NCBI RefSeq assembly: GCF_003390325.1
Contig: NZ_QUOK01000014.1
Location: forward strand, 42,423 to 106,422
From: Rhodohalobacter sp. SW132
GTDB taxonomy: Bacteria; Bacteroidota; Rhodothermia; Balneolales; Balneolaceae
Length of the DNA stretch: 64,000 nucleotides
Direction: 5' to 3'
Below the pieces are notes generated by a model. That model saw only the letters and a program-made list of their open reading frames with translations. It made no database searches and was not told the origin of the DNA. The position numbers and the translations under genes are program-made. Below are positions 6,072-15,920 of the stretch, one piece after another (position 1 is the first letter of the stretch; every line of letters begins with the position of its first letter).

Positions 6072-8852
6072 ATGAAGTCAATTTATACGCTTTTTCCTGC
6101 TGTTCTGTTTACCGTTTTATTGATATTCCCGTCGAGCCTTTTCGGGCAGAATACGTATTTGCTGAACACATTTGACGGGGCTCAGAAACAGATGGTGTCC
6201 GAAACACACTCGGGATTAACCCATGAACGATCCTATTTTTCTTTGAACAGGGAGCCGCTTCAGGAGCGTGAAATGAATGTTGGAGATTACATGAAGGTGC
6301 AGTTACGCGAATCGCACGGCTCAATACTTAAAATTACACGAACGGAACAGTTTACAGAAAATACGGTCTCTTATATTGCTCGTTCAGAAGAGAATCCCGA
6401 TGAGATGTTTGTGTTTACCTACTCCGATGGACGGATCCACGGGCTTTATCATCAATCTCACGAAGAAGCTTTCTTTTTTGAGTATGATCCGGCAATGGAA
6501 CGCCACTATATCGCAACAGGAACTCCCTTTCAGGATGATCCGCAGCACTGTTCTGTTCATGAGATTGCAGATGATCTTCTTACTGGTTTTACCCATTCAT
6601 CTGCGAAACAAAAGGCTGTTTCTGTTGACGGACGCCAGATTCCACATTTGAATGCACCCGGCGCGGTCTCAGATGATGAAGTGACGATCGATTTGCTGAT
6701 TCCCTACACAGAGAATGCCAGAATTTGGGCAGAGGCGGATACCAATTTTTATTCGATTGACGCAGTCATTGCACAGTCGTTAAATTTATCTCAATCAGCT
6801 CTTGATGTAAGCGAAATTCATATCAATCTGCGGGTAGTTCACTACTACGAAACGGGATATTCGGATGATTCCATCGAAAACCTTGATGAAGATGATCCGA
6901 ACTATGTAGCGCCCGGTGATCACCTGAGGCGGCTCACACGTGATTCCGAAAACCCGTTCGATCTCTGTGGTCGACGATCAAACTGCAGCGAAAGTGACTT
7001 CGATGGCTATTTTGATGAGGTACATCAGCTTAGGGATCAGTATGGGGCCGATCTGGTTGCGGCATTTTTAAGCGAACCCAACACCGGTGGCATTGCATGG
7101 CGAAGCACATCAGTAACTGGGCTGCCTCAATATGGATTTTCTGTGAACCGTATTCAGCAAGTCGCAAACAACTACACGCTGATCCATGAAATAGGCCACA
7201 ACATGGGAAATGCACATGCGCGCAATCAAAATCAGGCAGAAGCGGGCGAATTTGGAGGGATTTTTGTCTACTCAACCGGAAATCGGTTCTCTGGAAGTTC
7301 AAATGATTACGCTACGGTAATGGCGTATGATCAGGATGGATTTCAGGGTATCCCGAATTTCTCAAATCCCGATGTTCTGGTTTCCGGAATAGGTACGGGA
7401 ACATCAATTTTTCATACCGGTGAAGCGGGACCGTCCAACAGTGCTTTGAGTATGAACCAGTTGCGGCGTGTCATTGCATCTTACCGTCCGACCCGAACCG
7501 ATCCACCCGTGGCAGATTTTGCGGATGTTTCTGTTTCTGTTGAGCTCAATCAGGAGAACAGCACGGCAACTGTTCCGATCACGATCAGCAATACCGGGGA
7601 TTCAGATTTGATTTGGGATATCGATTTTGACATCGCCAGCAGCACGATTGCCAAACGGCAACCCACGAATGGGTTTGAAGATGCTGTGCAGCCGGCATCT
7701 GTGGATTTGTCCGGTTCGGGCGGCGGAATGCTTACATACAGTGATGGTCCGGGTGTTCTCTTTTCGGCTGGTTTTGAAGCCGGAGAAGGTTTTACAACCG
7801 GGGATCACCTTGCACTGGCGGGATGGCGGGCCTCTTCCGAATCCGCTCTATTTGAAATTTCGGATGAAAATCCATCAGGAGGAACATATAATCTTCGGCT
7901 GCCCAGGCGATCGGGCACTTCAAATTCTGTGGGTGCCCGCTCCCCGTTTTTTGGAACCCAGCCGACCGGCGAATTTCGCATCTCGTTTGATGTTGCCATC
8001 AGGAACCTGTCGTTTGGCAGTTCAGGAGAAATATTTGATATCTATTTTTATGACGCTTCCACAGGTTCGCTCTCATCAGGTGTAATCATAGACTCCGAAA
8101 ATGTGTGGGGATGGGGTGCAGGTGAAGATGGGCAGGGCGCGTTTTCAAGTTTTATCGGCTCCATCACAGAAAACGACAAGTATCATTCGTTTGAAATTCA
8201 TTACAATCCAAACAACCGAACCATTGATTATTCGGTGAACGGGGTGCAAGCAGCCTCCAGTTCATATGCACCGGGAAGGACTCCCGATTACATGTATATT
8301 GGGAACAGAAATGAAGTTTCCGGGTCTTATATAGATATTGATAATATTGAAGTTCGCAGGGAATTCACACCGTTTAACTGGATGAGTGTGCCCCGGTTTG
8401 AGGGAGTGGTTCAGCCCGGTTCGACCCAGTCGGTAGATCTGGTGTTCAACGCTGTGGATGTGGAATCAGGATCATACGAAACGGTTTTACTGCTGAGAAG
8501 TAACGATCCGAACAACCCGGTGTTTGAACTGCCGATATCTGCCGAGATTGAAATGGCCACTTCAGCGCAAACAGAAACTGATTTACCAAATAGGATATCA
8601 CTGAAACAAAATTATCCCAATCCGTTTAACCCAAGCACCCGAATTCAGTTCAGATTGAACGAATCTTCAGATGTTCGCCTTGATGTGTTTAACGTTGCCG
8701 GACAGAGGGTTGCTACGCTGGTAGATGGCATGATGAGTGCCGGATCACACGAGCAGACATTCAATGCATCCGGGCTGTCAAGCGGTGTCTATTTTTACCG
8801 GCTTCAAACACCAAAAGAATCCCTGACGAGACAGATGATCCTTGTGAAATAA
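6072..8852 (+). CDS. Secreted reprolysin-like metalloprotease with C-terminal sorting domain
   Basis: The chosen ATG at 6072 gives a clear signal peptide (MKSIYTLF... ending FGQ); the frame also opens at 6042. After a propeptide-like region comes a metzincin zinc site, HEIGHNMGNAH, near residue 372, with a Met-turn VMAYD behind it. This is the HExxHxxGxxH signature of zinc endopeptidases. The middle part contains a CARDB-like strand region and a concanavalin-like segment. The last 85 residues are a type A secretion-sorting tail (QNYPNPFNPST, then VFNVAGQRVATL), which in this phylum targets proteins to the type IX system. A lipoprotein gene follows after 11 nt and is probably co-transcribed. 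Confidence 0.9.
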   Translation: MKSIYTLFPAVLFTVLLIFPSSLFGQNTYLLNTFDGAQKQMVSETHSGLTHERSYFSLNREPLQEREMNVGDYMKVQLRESHGSILKITRTEQFTENTVSYIARSEENPDEMFVFTYSDGRIHGLYHQSHEEAFFFEYDPAMERHYIATGTPFQDDPQHCSVHEIADDLLTGFTHSSAKQKAVSVDGRQIPHLNAPGAVSDDEVTIDLLIPYTENARIWAEADTNFYSIDAVIAQSLNLSQSALDVSEIHINLRVVHYYETGYSDDSIENLDEDDPNYVAPGDHLRRLTRDSENPFDLCGRRSNCSESDFDGYFDEVHQLRDQYGADLVAAFLSEPNTGGIAWRSTSVTGLPQYGFSVNRIQQVANNYTLIHEIGHNMGNAHARNQNQAEAGEFGGIFVYSTGNRFSGSSNDYATVMAYDQDGFQGIPNFSNPDVLVSGIGTGTSIFHTGEAGPSNSALSMNQLRRVIASYRPTRTDPPVADFADVSVSVELNQENSTATVPITISNTGDSDLIWDIDFDIASSTIAKRQPTNGFEDAVQPASVDLSGSGGGMLTYSDGPGVLFSAGFEAGEGFTTGDHLALAGWRASSESALFEISDENPSGGTYNLRLPRRSGTSNSVGARSPFFGTQPTGEFRISFDVAIRNLSFGSSGEIFDIYFYDASTGSLSSGVIIDSENVWGWGAGEDGQGAFSSFIGSITENDKYHSFEIHYNPNNRTIDYSVNGVQAASSSYAPGRTPDYMYIGNRNEVSGSYIDIDNIEVRREFTPFNWMSVPRFEGVVQPGSTQSVDLVFNAVDVESGSYETVLLLRSNDPNNPVFELPISAEIEMATSAQTETDLPNRISLKQNYPNPFNPSTRIQFRLNESSDVRLDVFNVAGQRVATLVDGMMSAGSHEQTFNASGLSSGVYFYRLQTPKESLTRQMILVK

Positions 8853-8863
8853 AAATATAGCAG

Positions 8864-9454
8864 ATGAAACAAATCCTACAACTCCTCCTTGTACTTCTCA
8901 TAAGCCTTTCGGTTTTTTCCTGCAGTGACGAACCGCAGCGTTCAGAGGTCGAATCGCAAGAGTTTGAACAAAATCATGTTATAAAAGATCTCCCAAGATT
9001 GATGATGCAGTCCGGAACAGAATTCTTATTTATCCCTGTCGGCCATTTGACGGAAGAGTTTCGAACGCCTGAACATATTGACCGCGATGCCGTTCGTTCC
9101 TTCATATTTGTTCAGCCTAACGACAGCCTCGACCAAATCAGGCAGTATGAAAGCGGCAGGGTTGTAGAACTTTCACTGGATGAGGATCTTCGGATTTCAG
9201 CAAGAATCAACAGAAACCAGGCGATGGGCCAGCGAATACGCAATCTTTCTGCAACAATCCAGGAGCCCTATGAAGGTGTGATCACACTTTCCGTGGATAG
9301 CACACGCATAACCGGAAACATCGACCTGGTCAGCGAAAACAGACTTTTTCATTTGCGATACGACTCACTGAGTGACCTGCACTACCTTGCGGAAATCGAC
9401 CGGGAAAAACTGGATGTGATGGATGGGGATGGTCCGCTGCAGGTGATTGATTAA
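8864..9454 (+). CDS. Putative lipoprotein of unknown function
   Basis: A 196-residue protein starting with a lysine, a hydrophobic stretch (LLLVLLISLSVFS) and a cysteine at residue 20, fitting a lipoprotein signal peptide, though the box VFSC is not ideal. The mature part is acidic and contains several short beta-like segments (EGVITLSVDSTRITGNID). I do not recognise a domain. It starts 11 nt after the metalloprotease stop, so the two are probably co-expressed; it could be a dedicated inhibitor or surface partner of the protease, but this is only inferred from the neighbourhood. Confidence 0.75.
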   Translation: MKQILQLLLVLLISLSVFSCSDEPQRSEVESQEFEQNHVIKDLPRLMMQSGTEFLFIPVGHLTEEFRTPEHIDRDAVRSFIFVQPNDSLDQIRQYESGRVVELSLDEDLRISARINRNQAMGQRIRNLSATIQEPYEGVITLSVDSTRITGNIDLVSENRLFHLRYDSLSDLHYLAEIDREKLDVMDGDGPLQVID

Positions 9455-9808
9455 GCCAGATAATCAATAGATGATAAATAGCTGCCCAAAATATTTATCA
9501 GGTTAAATAAACAGAATCACAACTGTACAAAACGATAAAATAATTTAAAAGAAGTTTGAAACCCTGAATACGATCTGTTCTTCTTTTCGCAGATTATCGC
9601 TGAGTTTATCGCAGATATGCGCAGAAAATCTTCGGGAATCAGCGAATTCATCCTCGTAACTCTGAGATAAAAAAAAGGGATCGATTTTCGGTCTAAAAAA
9701 ATATCTATTCCGAATTAACAGAAACGAAGATATTTGATCAATTTTCTAAATGTTTTGACAGTGTCAACTCATCACTAAACACTAAAAACTATTAAAGAGC
9801 TTCAGCTC
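9455..9808. other. Intergenic, short degenerate repeats only
   Basis: This 354-bp gap between the lipoprotein and the convergent proline dehydrogenase has no credible ORF. It contains repeats of the type GATTATCGCTGAGTTTATCG followed by CGCAGATATGCGCAG (around 9590-9630), a kind of small repeat often seen between genes, and a run of A bases near 9670. No terminator with a good stem was found. Confidence 0.5.
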
Positions 9809-10660
9809 TTACTTCTTAAACATCGTAGATGCCACAAAGAAAATATTCTCTTTTCGTTCCAGGAGCCTGCGTTTGAAATAAGGGAACCACATTGTGCCGT
9901 AAGGAACGTAGACTCGTGTATTATACCCTTCATCAGTCAGTTCAATCATCGTCTCTTCCCGAAGCCCGTACAGCATCTGGAATTCAAACCGGGATTTGCC
10001 AAGATTTTGCTCAAGCACATACGTTTTTACCCAATCCACCAGTTCATCATCATGGGTGGCAATGCGTGGGTAGGTGGTTTTATCGAGTAAAATTCGGGCG
10101 TACTCTTTGAAAGCTTCCCGGATAGCCGGCATGTTCTGTAGTGCAATTCGCTCCGGTTCGCTGTAGGCTCCCTTGCAGAGACGTACATCGGCTCCGATCG
10201 AGGCCAGATCGGGAATGTCGTCCTTGGATCGGTGCAGGTACGCCTGGATGACAATACCCACATGTTTTCCGTACTCCTTAAACGCTTCTTTGAAAAGGTC
10301 GATGGTTATCTGGGTGTTATCAGACCCTTCCATGTCAATCCGCACAAAAGTGTCGTGCTCGCGGGCGCAATCAAGCAGCTTTGAAAGATTATTCATACAG
10401 TAGCTTTCGTCGATATCGAGGCCAAGCATGGTGAGTTTAATCGAAATGGTGCTTTTCAGGCCGGCGGTATGAATATTTTTAATAAGCTGGATATAGCTTT
10501 CGACGGTATCGTCAGCCATTTGACGATCCTTTACATTCTCCCCAAGCAGATCAAGGGTGACTTTGATGCCGTGGCTATTTAAATGGCGCACCTTAGGAAT
10601 AGACTGATCAAATGTTTCTCCCGCAACAAATCGTTTTGCAAGTACAAAAGGTAATTTCAT
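9809..10660 (-). CDS. Proline dehydrogenase (monofunctional)
   Basis: The ATG at 10658-10660 gives 283 residues (MKLPFVLAKRF); a TTG 12 nt upstream is the alternative. It has the FAD-binding TIM-barrel motifs of the PRODH family: KVTLDLLGENV, RIDMEGSDNT, DVRLCKGAYSEP, RIATHDDELV, FEFQMLYGLRE and, near the C terminus, YVPYGTMWFPYFKRRLLERKEN. It oxidises proline to pyrroline-5-carboxylate and passes electrons to the quinone pool at the membrane. The length fits the single-domain enzyme, not PutA. The P5C dehydrogenase partner is not in this window. Confidence 0.93.
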   Translation of the reverse strand: MKLPFVLAKRFVAGETFDQSIPKVRHLNSHGIKVTLDLLGENVKDRQMADDTVESYIQLIKNIHTAGLKSTISIKLTMLGLDIDESYCMNNLSKLLDCAREHDTFVRIDMEGSDNTQITIDLFKEAFKEYGKHVGIVIQAYLHRSKDDIPDLASIGADVRLCKGAYSEPERIALQNMPAIREAFKEYARILLDKTTYPRIATHDDELVDWVKTYVLEQNLGKSRFEFQMLYGLREETMIELTDEGYNTRVYVPYGTMWFPYFKRRLLERKENIFFVASTMFKK

Positions 10661-10833
10661 AATAGAACGCAAAGGGTTGAAAATTTTGGGATGATATTAC
10701 AAAACTGATGCCGGATTCTCACTATAGAATTGCAACATTTTTTATTATCGGTTCGATTCCAGTGTAACATTATTTTGAGGATGGCCGTAATCAGTTGATA
10801 AACGGGCTGGTTAAACGAAAATAATAAACAGGT

Positions 10834-11769
10834 ATGATGATGGATAAAATAAAAGCTATAACAGGAACTTTTTTAGCAATGATTTTGGCGTTTTTTTCTA
10901 CGCTGACAGCACAGGAACATCCGGATGCTTATCGGTCAGAGCTTTTTCAAACCAGCGCATCCCCATCGGTAACGATCGAAACAAGCGGAGGTTTTATTGA
11001 AGTTCAGGGTCATGATGCGGATGAGGTGAGGGTGGATATGATTGTGCGGCGCGGTAACCGGGTGTTATCCCCATCGGATACCGATTTAAGTGATTTTGAG
11101 ATAACGATTCACCAGGAAAATGACAGGGTGGAAGCGTCGGCAAAACGGAGTGGCGGAATCAGCCGATGGTTTGGCGGTGGTTCAAATATTTCGGTTAACT
11201 TTGTGATTCATGCGCCGCACGATTCAGAAGTGAAAGGAAGCACCAGCGGGGGTTCGGTAACGGTTAAGAATATATCCAACAGTGTTGATATGAGAACCAG
11301 CGGCGGGAGTGTAACGGCCGAGGCGATCTCCGGGAATGCAGATTTGCGAACTTCCGGCGGCAGTATAACACTCAATGACATTGAAGGAACACTTGTTGCC
11401 CGAACCAGCGGCGGTTCAATCCGTGCTGACGGACTTTCTGGCAGCTCCGAACTGGCCACCTCCGGCGGTAGCATCCGTCTCGAAAACATCAAGGGAAGCG
11501 TGTCGGCACGGACAAGCGGAGGCAGCATTCGTGCGCATATGCTGGAGTTCGATAACGATCTCGATTTCAGAACGAGCGGGGGAAGTATCAGTGTTCAGAT
11601 ACCGACTACCGAACATTTTGATGTAGATTTGCGTGGCAGCAGAGTGAATATTGATCTCAATAACTTCAGCGGGAACTCCGAAAGAAACCGTGTCAACGGC
11701 CGGATGGGCAACGGAGGCCCAAAAATAGCGGCAACAACCTCCGGCGGCAGTGTAAGTGTAGAGTATTAA
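10834..11769 (+). CDS. DUF4097-type beta-strand repeat protein, exported
   Basis: A 311-residue protein with an N-terminal signal peptide ending around LTAQE. From residue 130 on, it carries at least eight repeats of roughly 18-20 residues centred on TSGGS (RTSGGSVTAE, RTSGGSIRAD, ATSGGSIRLE and so on), predicted to stack as a beta-solenoid. This matches DUF4097 proteins, whose function is not settled; relatives occur with anti-sigma factor-like genes, but no sigma factor is next to this one. Three consecutive ATG codons open the gene, so the exact start is uncertain by two residues. The stop codon overlaps the first base of an intergenic repeat element. Confidence 0.85.
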   Translation: MMMDKIKAITGTFLAMILAFFSTLTAQEHPDAYRSELFQTSASPSVTIETSGGFIEVQGHDADEVRVDMIVRRGNRVLSPSDTDLSDFEITIHQENDRVEASAKRSGGISRWFGGGSNISVNFVIHAPHDSEVKGSTSGGSVTVKNISNSVDMRTSGGSVTAEAISGNADLRTSGGSITLNDIEGTLVARTSGGSIRADGLSGSSELATSGGSIRLENIKGSVSARTSGGSIRAHMLEFDNDLDFRTSGGSISVQIPTTEHFDVDLRGSRVNIDLNNFSGNSERNRVNGRMGNGGPKIAATTSGGSVSVEY

Positions 11770-12046
11770 CCTGAGTCCGATTGTTAAATCATGATCGTAA
11801 AAGTCCCCTCAATAGAGGCTGTGAGAATTTACCCTCTCATTTGAGGCATTCATTATTTTTTAAGGTATGAAAGCTTGTATTAAAGCTCCTCTCCCTATCA
11901 AGTCCTGTTAGGGCACGATAGGGAGGGGGCGGGGGAGGGTCAGAAACTCCAGGGAGCTGAGAAAATGGCTGAAATCTTAATTTATTTAAGTGCATTTTCT
12001 TTGGAAAACAGTTTCCTCACAACCTTAATATAGGGGGATGTTCATC
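11769..12046. repeat. Composite element: outer module with MITE-like insertion
   Basis: It begins at the DUF4097 stop with ACCTGAGTCCGATT, matching the element at 2241, and continues to AAAAGTCCCC. There it is interrupted by a 210-bp segment (11816-12025) that starts AGGCTGTGAGAATTTAC and ends CCTCACAACCT, imperfect terminal inverted repeats. The outer sequence then resumes with AGGGGGATGTTCATC (12032-12046), which matches 2299-2313. The 2241 copy therefore acts as the empty version. No coding potential. A sister MITE-like copy lies at 32368-32550. Confidence 0.7.
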
Positions 12047-12083
12047 AAAAAACATTTCTGTATCAGGAATCAAATGCGATGTA

Positions 12084-13022
12084 TTAAACCGCTTGATGTT
12101 CGGGGACAGGTATAGGATTGGATGTCACGTCAGACTTTGCAGATTTTTGGTGTGCTGGTTTAAAATCTTCAGGATTATTCTTAGTGTGTTTCTTCGGGCT
12201 TTTAAACCATCTCAATGGGGCTAATAAAAACGAGCCAATCTTAACTGCTGCAGAGTTTTTAAAAAGTTCTACGGTTTCTTTGAGCTCTTTTATCTCTTTT
12301 TCTTTTGTGTAAATTACATGTTCAGTGTATTCTTTAAAAAGGTCTCTGTGTTTCTGGACCATATATTTTATGATCTCTGGTCTTTTATGATAGACTCTGT
12401 CATACATAGAACCTTTTGTTTGGCGATAGTAAAAAAGATATTCCGGAATGGAATAAACAGTCCAGCCCTGTTTTGTAACATTGATAGCGAATTCCCAATC
12501 CTCATATCCTGGGATACCTTCATCATAGCCCCCGGCATCTATCCAGCATTCATATCTGAATAATAAACAAGAAACGGCATTATTTTTTACCAGAAAATCC
12601 GCAACGTCTCCACCGGTAAATTGATTGGTGCTAACTTCATTATCTCCAAACCTTTTAACATAGCAAGTAACCATTCCGGTTTCTGGCTGTGAATCTAAAG
12701 CATGGAGGGCTTTTTCAATAAAAGTGGGAGCAAATTTATCATCAGAATCGAGTGTGAGAATATATTCACCTTTGCTTCTTTTAATGCCGTAATTTCTTGC
12801 AGATGCAACATCCCCGTTTTCTTTATAATAAACCCTTGTGTTACGGGTGTCTATTTCCTTTAGAACCGTACGAGTTTTCTCATCATCAGATCCATCATCC
12901 ACAATAATAATTTCAAAGTTCTGATAGGTTTGATTTAATATACTGTCTATTGCTTCATGTATATACATACCATGATTGTAGCAGGGAATGATTACACTTA
13001 CTAAATTAGGATCTCGACGCAT
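12084..13022 (-). CDS. GT2 family glycosyltransferase
   Basis: A 312-residue protein with the GT-A fold signature VSVIIPCYNHG, VDDGSDDEKT and the metal-binding LTLDSDDKF; the acceptor-side motif GYEDWEFAINV follows. It adds a sugar from a nucleotide donor, probably at the cytoplasmic face of the inner membrane. The C-terminal tail is basic with low-complexity Lys/Pro. It is a close paralogue of the gene at 32821-33666: both share the runs YQNFEIIIVDDGSD and GWxVYSIPEYLFYYR, and both are followed by the same MITE-like repeat. It stands alone on its strand, marking the left end of the glycan locus. Confidence 0.9.
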   Translation of the reverse strand: MRRDPNLVSVIIPCYNHGMYIHEAIDSILNQTYQNFEIIIVDDGSDDEKTRTVLKEIDTRNTRVYYKENGDVASARNYGIKRSKGEYILTLDSDDKFAPTFIEKALHALDSQPETGMVTCYVKRFGDNEVSTNQFTGGDVADFLVKNNAVSCLLFRYECWIDAGGYDEGIPGYEDWEFAINVTKQGWTVYSIPEYLFYYRQTKGSMYDRVYHKRPEIIKYMVQKHRDLFKEYTEHVIYTKEKEIKELKETVELFKNSAAVKIGSFLLAPLRWFKSPKKHTKNNPEDFKPAHQKSAKSDVTSNPIPVPEHQAV

Positions 13023-13548
13023 GGGATGGTCATTAGCTGATGTTGATGATACACCTTTTAAATACTTTGTATAATGAAAATATTGCTAAACGAAGAGAAT
13101 CAAAATTTGAAATTGTTAATTAATGATTGGTTCAAAAATGAAAGTGAGGCTTTTTAGTGAGCTTATAATCATTCAATCCTACACATCAACGTATTCCAGT
13201 AATACTCCGGAGAGAAAATAGAATTCAGAATTGATTTATATTTTTTCAATTTTTATTGAGATATATAGTGATGCAGTTGTTTTGCTCTTGGTTAAAGCCG
13301 GAGCGAATTCCATAACCGGATATTTTCGATGTATAGGGAAGCTGACAGATTGAGTAGGATGTGAAAACTTAAGTATTGTGCCGCGAGTGGAAAAATTAGG
13401 TCAATATGGTGGAGATTCTTATTGAAAACAACAGAAATTGAAAAATAAGAATTGTTGCAAAACTCGTTAAAATAAAGTTTCTATAATAATTTACCTGTAT
13501 GTTCAGTCATCCCTAGTGAATTAAAATATTGTCAAATAAGCCAAGTCA
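13023..13548. other. AT-rich intergenic, nothing recognised
   Basis: This 526-bp gap separates two divergent glycosyltransferase genes and must hold both promoters. It is AT-rich with no credible ORF, no strong hairpin and none of the repeat modules found in the other gaps. Confidence 0.5.
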
Positions 13549-14757
13549 GTGAAAAGTATACTAAGAATTCATTTTCCCAAAATATTTAACTTTTTAAAAA
13601 GAGTAAAAAAGAAATTATTTAGTGATTCAAGAAATAATAATTTGGATAATTACAGTGCTGATTTTAAAACATATGAAGCAGCAATTCTGAAACAGCCTGT
13701 CGCTGACAGAAAAAGAGTTTTGCATGTAATAGTTAATTTTTGGACCGGTGGCTCTGCAAGGCTTGTGGTAGATTTGTTTGAAAATATGGGCCACGTGTAC
13801 GAACAAACAGTTTTAACTAAAGATATTCCGGATGTTCCTGCATATACAGGATTTCCTATGATAATTGACGAGGATACTAAGGAATCAGGTTCAATTTTGA
13901 ATAAACTAAATAATTTTAAGCCTGATTTAGTACATATTCATTACTTAGGCCATCAAAGGGATAAATGGGGTAAGAAAAGCTGGGAGTGGTATAACAAAAT
14001 TTTTGACATAATTGAGGAATTAGACTGTCCTGTTATAGAAAATGTGAATATTCCTACAGACCCTTTTGAAAATAAAATTGTCAGCTACTATGTATATGTA
14101 AGTAACTTTGTAAGAGAAAAGTTTGCACAACCTCACCATCAAAACAAAGTGATTTATCCCGGCTCAGATTTTACTCATTTCAAAAAGTTAAAACCAACCG
14201 ATATACCTGATAATTGCATTGGAATGGTGTACAGATTGGAGCGTGATAAAATAAATGAAGAATCAATCAAAGTATTCATAGAGGTTGTTAAAAAAAGAAA
14301 GGATACAAATGTACTGATTGTAGGAGGTGGAAGTCTGTTAGAAAATTATAAAAAAGCTGTGAATGATGCCGGTCTAAGTGAATCCTTTACATTTACTGGT
14401 TATGTTGCATATAATGACCTTCCACAATACTACAATAAGATGAGTGTATTTGTTGCTCCTGTCCACAGGGAAAGTTTTGGGCAGGTTACACCAATGGCAA
14501 TGAATATGGGAATTCCGGTAGTAGGTTATGATGTAGGTGCAATACCGGAAATCATTGCAAATGAAAGACTGCTTGCCGATTCTGGTGACTATTTACAATT
14601 ATCGGAAATCATTATCAATTTACTAGATGATCGTGGAAAACGATTAAATATTGGCGCCTCGAACCAGTTACGTGCTGAATCTTTATTTTCAGTAGAAGCT
14701 ATGATTCAATCCTACGAGAAAATTTATCAAGAGGTTTTGTCTGGAAAGTCAGTATGA
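13549..14757 (+). CDS. GT4 family glycosyltransferase
   Basis: A 402-residue GT-B protein starting at a GTG. The N-terminal half has VLHVIVNFWTGGSARLVVDL, the acceptor-side entry of GT4 enzymes; the C-terminal half has IGMVYRLERDK, VLIVGGGSLLENY and the donor-site pattern HRESFGQVTPMAMNMGIPVVGYDVG with the ExG-type glutamates. It is a retaining transferase of the cytoplasm. Its base composition is clearly more AT-rich than the housekeeping genes to the left, which suggests transfer. No operon partner; the gene beyond it is on the other strand. Confidence 0.9.
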   Translation: MKSILRIHFPKIFNFLKRVKKKLFSDSRNNNLDNYSADFKTYEAAILKQPVADRKRVLHVIVNFWTGGSARLVVDLFENMGHVYEQTVLTKDIPDVPAYTGFPMIIDEDTKESGSILNKLNNFKPDLVHIHYLGHQRDKWGKKSWEWYNKIFDIIEELDCPVIENVNIPTDPFENKIVSYYVYVSNFVREKFAQPHHQNKVIYPGSDFTHFKKLKPTDIPDNCIGMVYRLERDKINEESIKVFIEVVKKRKDTNVLIVGGGSLLENYKKAVNDAGLSESFTFTGYVAYNDLPQYYNKMSVFVAPVHRESFGQVTPMAMNMGIPVVGYDVGAIPEIIANERLLADSGDYLQLSEIIINLLDDRGKRLNIGASNQLRAESLFSVEAMIQSYEKIYQEVLSGKSV

Positions 14758-14985
14758 ATCAATAACGTACATTTCAATTTCTGAGTTCAACCTTAGTAAC
14801 TCCAGTTCTTAGGCATACTTCAAGTTGTACCTTCAAGAAAGTCCGAAATAATCCGCGATGGGATTATCCTCGACTTTACAAAACGAAAAAAACTGTAGCA
14901 AAATCATTAGTAGGCTTCATTACCCCTAACCAACCAATTGAATTCCCGAATCGTCGTTTGTGCTCGTCACTGGAATAGCAATAGC

Positions 14986-15894
14986 TTACTGGCTTGTGAA
15001 AACTCTTCGTATTTTATTTAGAATCCTTCGGGGCAAAGCATAAAATATTTTGTGGTATATAGGATGTGTATAAGGTAGTAGGTTCTTTTTTATAAGTTTA
15101 TATACTTCGCTATTTTTCGAATCGCACTGCTCTAAATAACCTTTAAACCACTCTAAAAACTCTGTTCTTATTTTTATATATGAAGTATTATCTTTTATTT
15201 TAGCTGACGCTGAATCATCTCTTTGCCGATAATGATTATTACAAGAAGAAGAAATATAAACAGGTTCGTGATAATACATTTTACTTAAAAACACCTGATC
15301 TGTATAATTGCTATGAAAAGAGTCGACAAAACCTCCATATTTTTTAACAGCATCTTTTAAAACTATGATTCCACACATGCAGGGAGCAGCAGATCCTTTT
15401 TTTAGTGGATACAATTTGACACTTAGTTCTCCTGGCTTATATAGTTGGTTCTGAGGAACTCCTATTAATTTCATCTCATCATCTTTTTGTTCATTATACC
15501 AACTGTTCCAATACACGGTCGCTTCACAGACCATTGTTGCTTTAGTATTATTGAAGTTTTTCACTTGGTTGTCTAAATAATTTGGTTCGAATATATCGTC
15601 TGCATCTAAAAAGGCAATTAGTTTTCCTTTGGCATGTTTGATTCCTAAATTTCGACTGGCACTTGCCCCTCTGTTGCTGTGATTTGCATGTTCTATATAT
15701 CTAATCTGATCTGCATAAGAGCTGGCGTATTCCTTGGCTACATTTGTACTGTTATCAATTGATCCATCATCAACAAGGATCAATTCCCAATTTTCATACT
15801 GTTGCTTAATAACACTTTGGATGGTTTCCTCTATAAATTCCTCTTCATTATAAAAAGGAGTGATAACAGATACAGATGGAGTTTTCTGATTCAT
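14986..15894 (-). CDS. GT2 family glycosyltransferase
   Basis: A 302-residue inverting GT-A transferase. It starts SVSVITPFYNEEEFIEETI, has the nucleotide-binding LILVDDGSIDNS and the metal-binding AFLDADDIFEP. It is the last of three minus-strand genes (methyltransferase, deacetylase, this one), 26 nt behind the deacetylase, so it is probably co-transcribed and acts on the same glycan. It is AT-rich like its plus-strand neighbour. The donor and acceptor are unknown. Confidence 0.9.
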   Translation of the reverse strand: MNQKTPSVSVITPFYNEEEFIEETIQSVIKQQYENWELILVDDGSIDNSTNVAKEYASSYADQIRYIEHANHSNRGASASRNLGIKHAKGKLIAFLDADDIFEPNYLDNQVKNFNNTKATMVCEATVYWNSWYNEQKDDEMKLIGVPQNQLYKPGELSVKLYPLKKGSAAPCMCGIIVLKDAVKKYGGFVDSFHSNYTDQVFLSKMYYHEPVYISSSCNNHYRQRDDSASAKIKDNTSYIKIRTEFLEWFKGYLEQCDSKNSEVYKLIKKNLLPYTHPIYHKIFYALPRRILNKIRRVFTSQ

Positions 15895-15920
15895 AAATAT
15901 GCGGTTTCGTTAGTTTTTCA

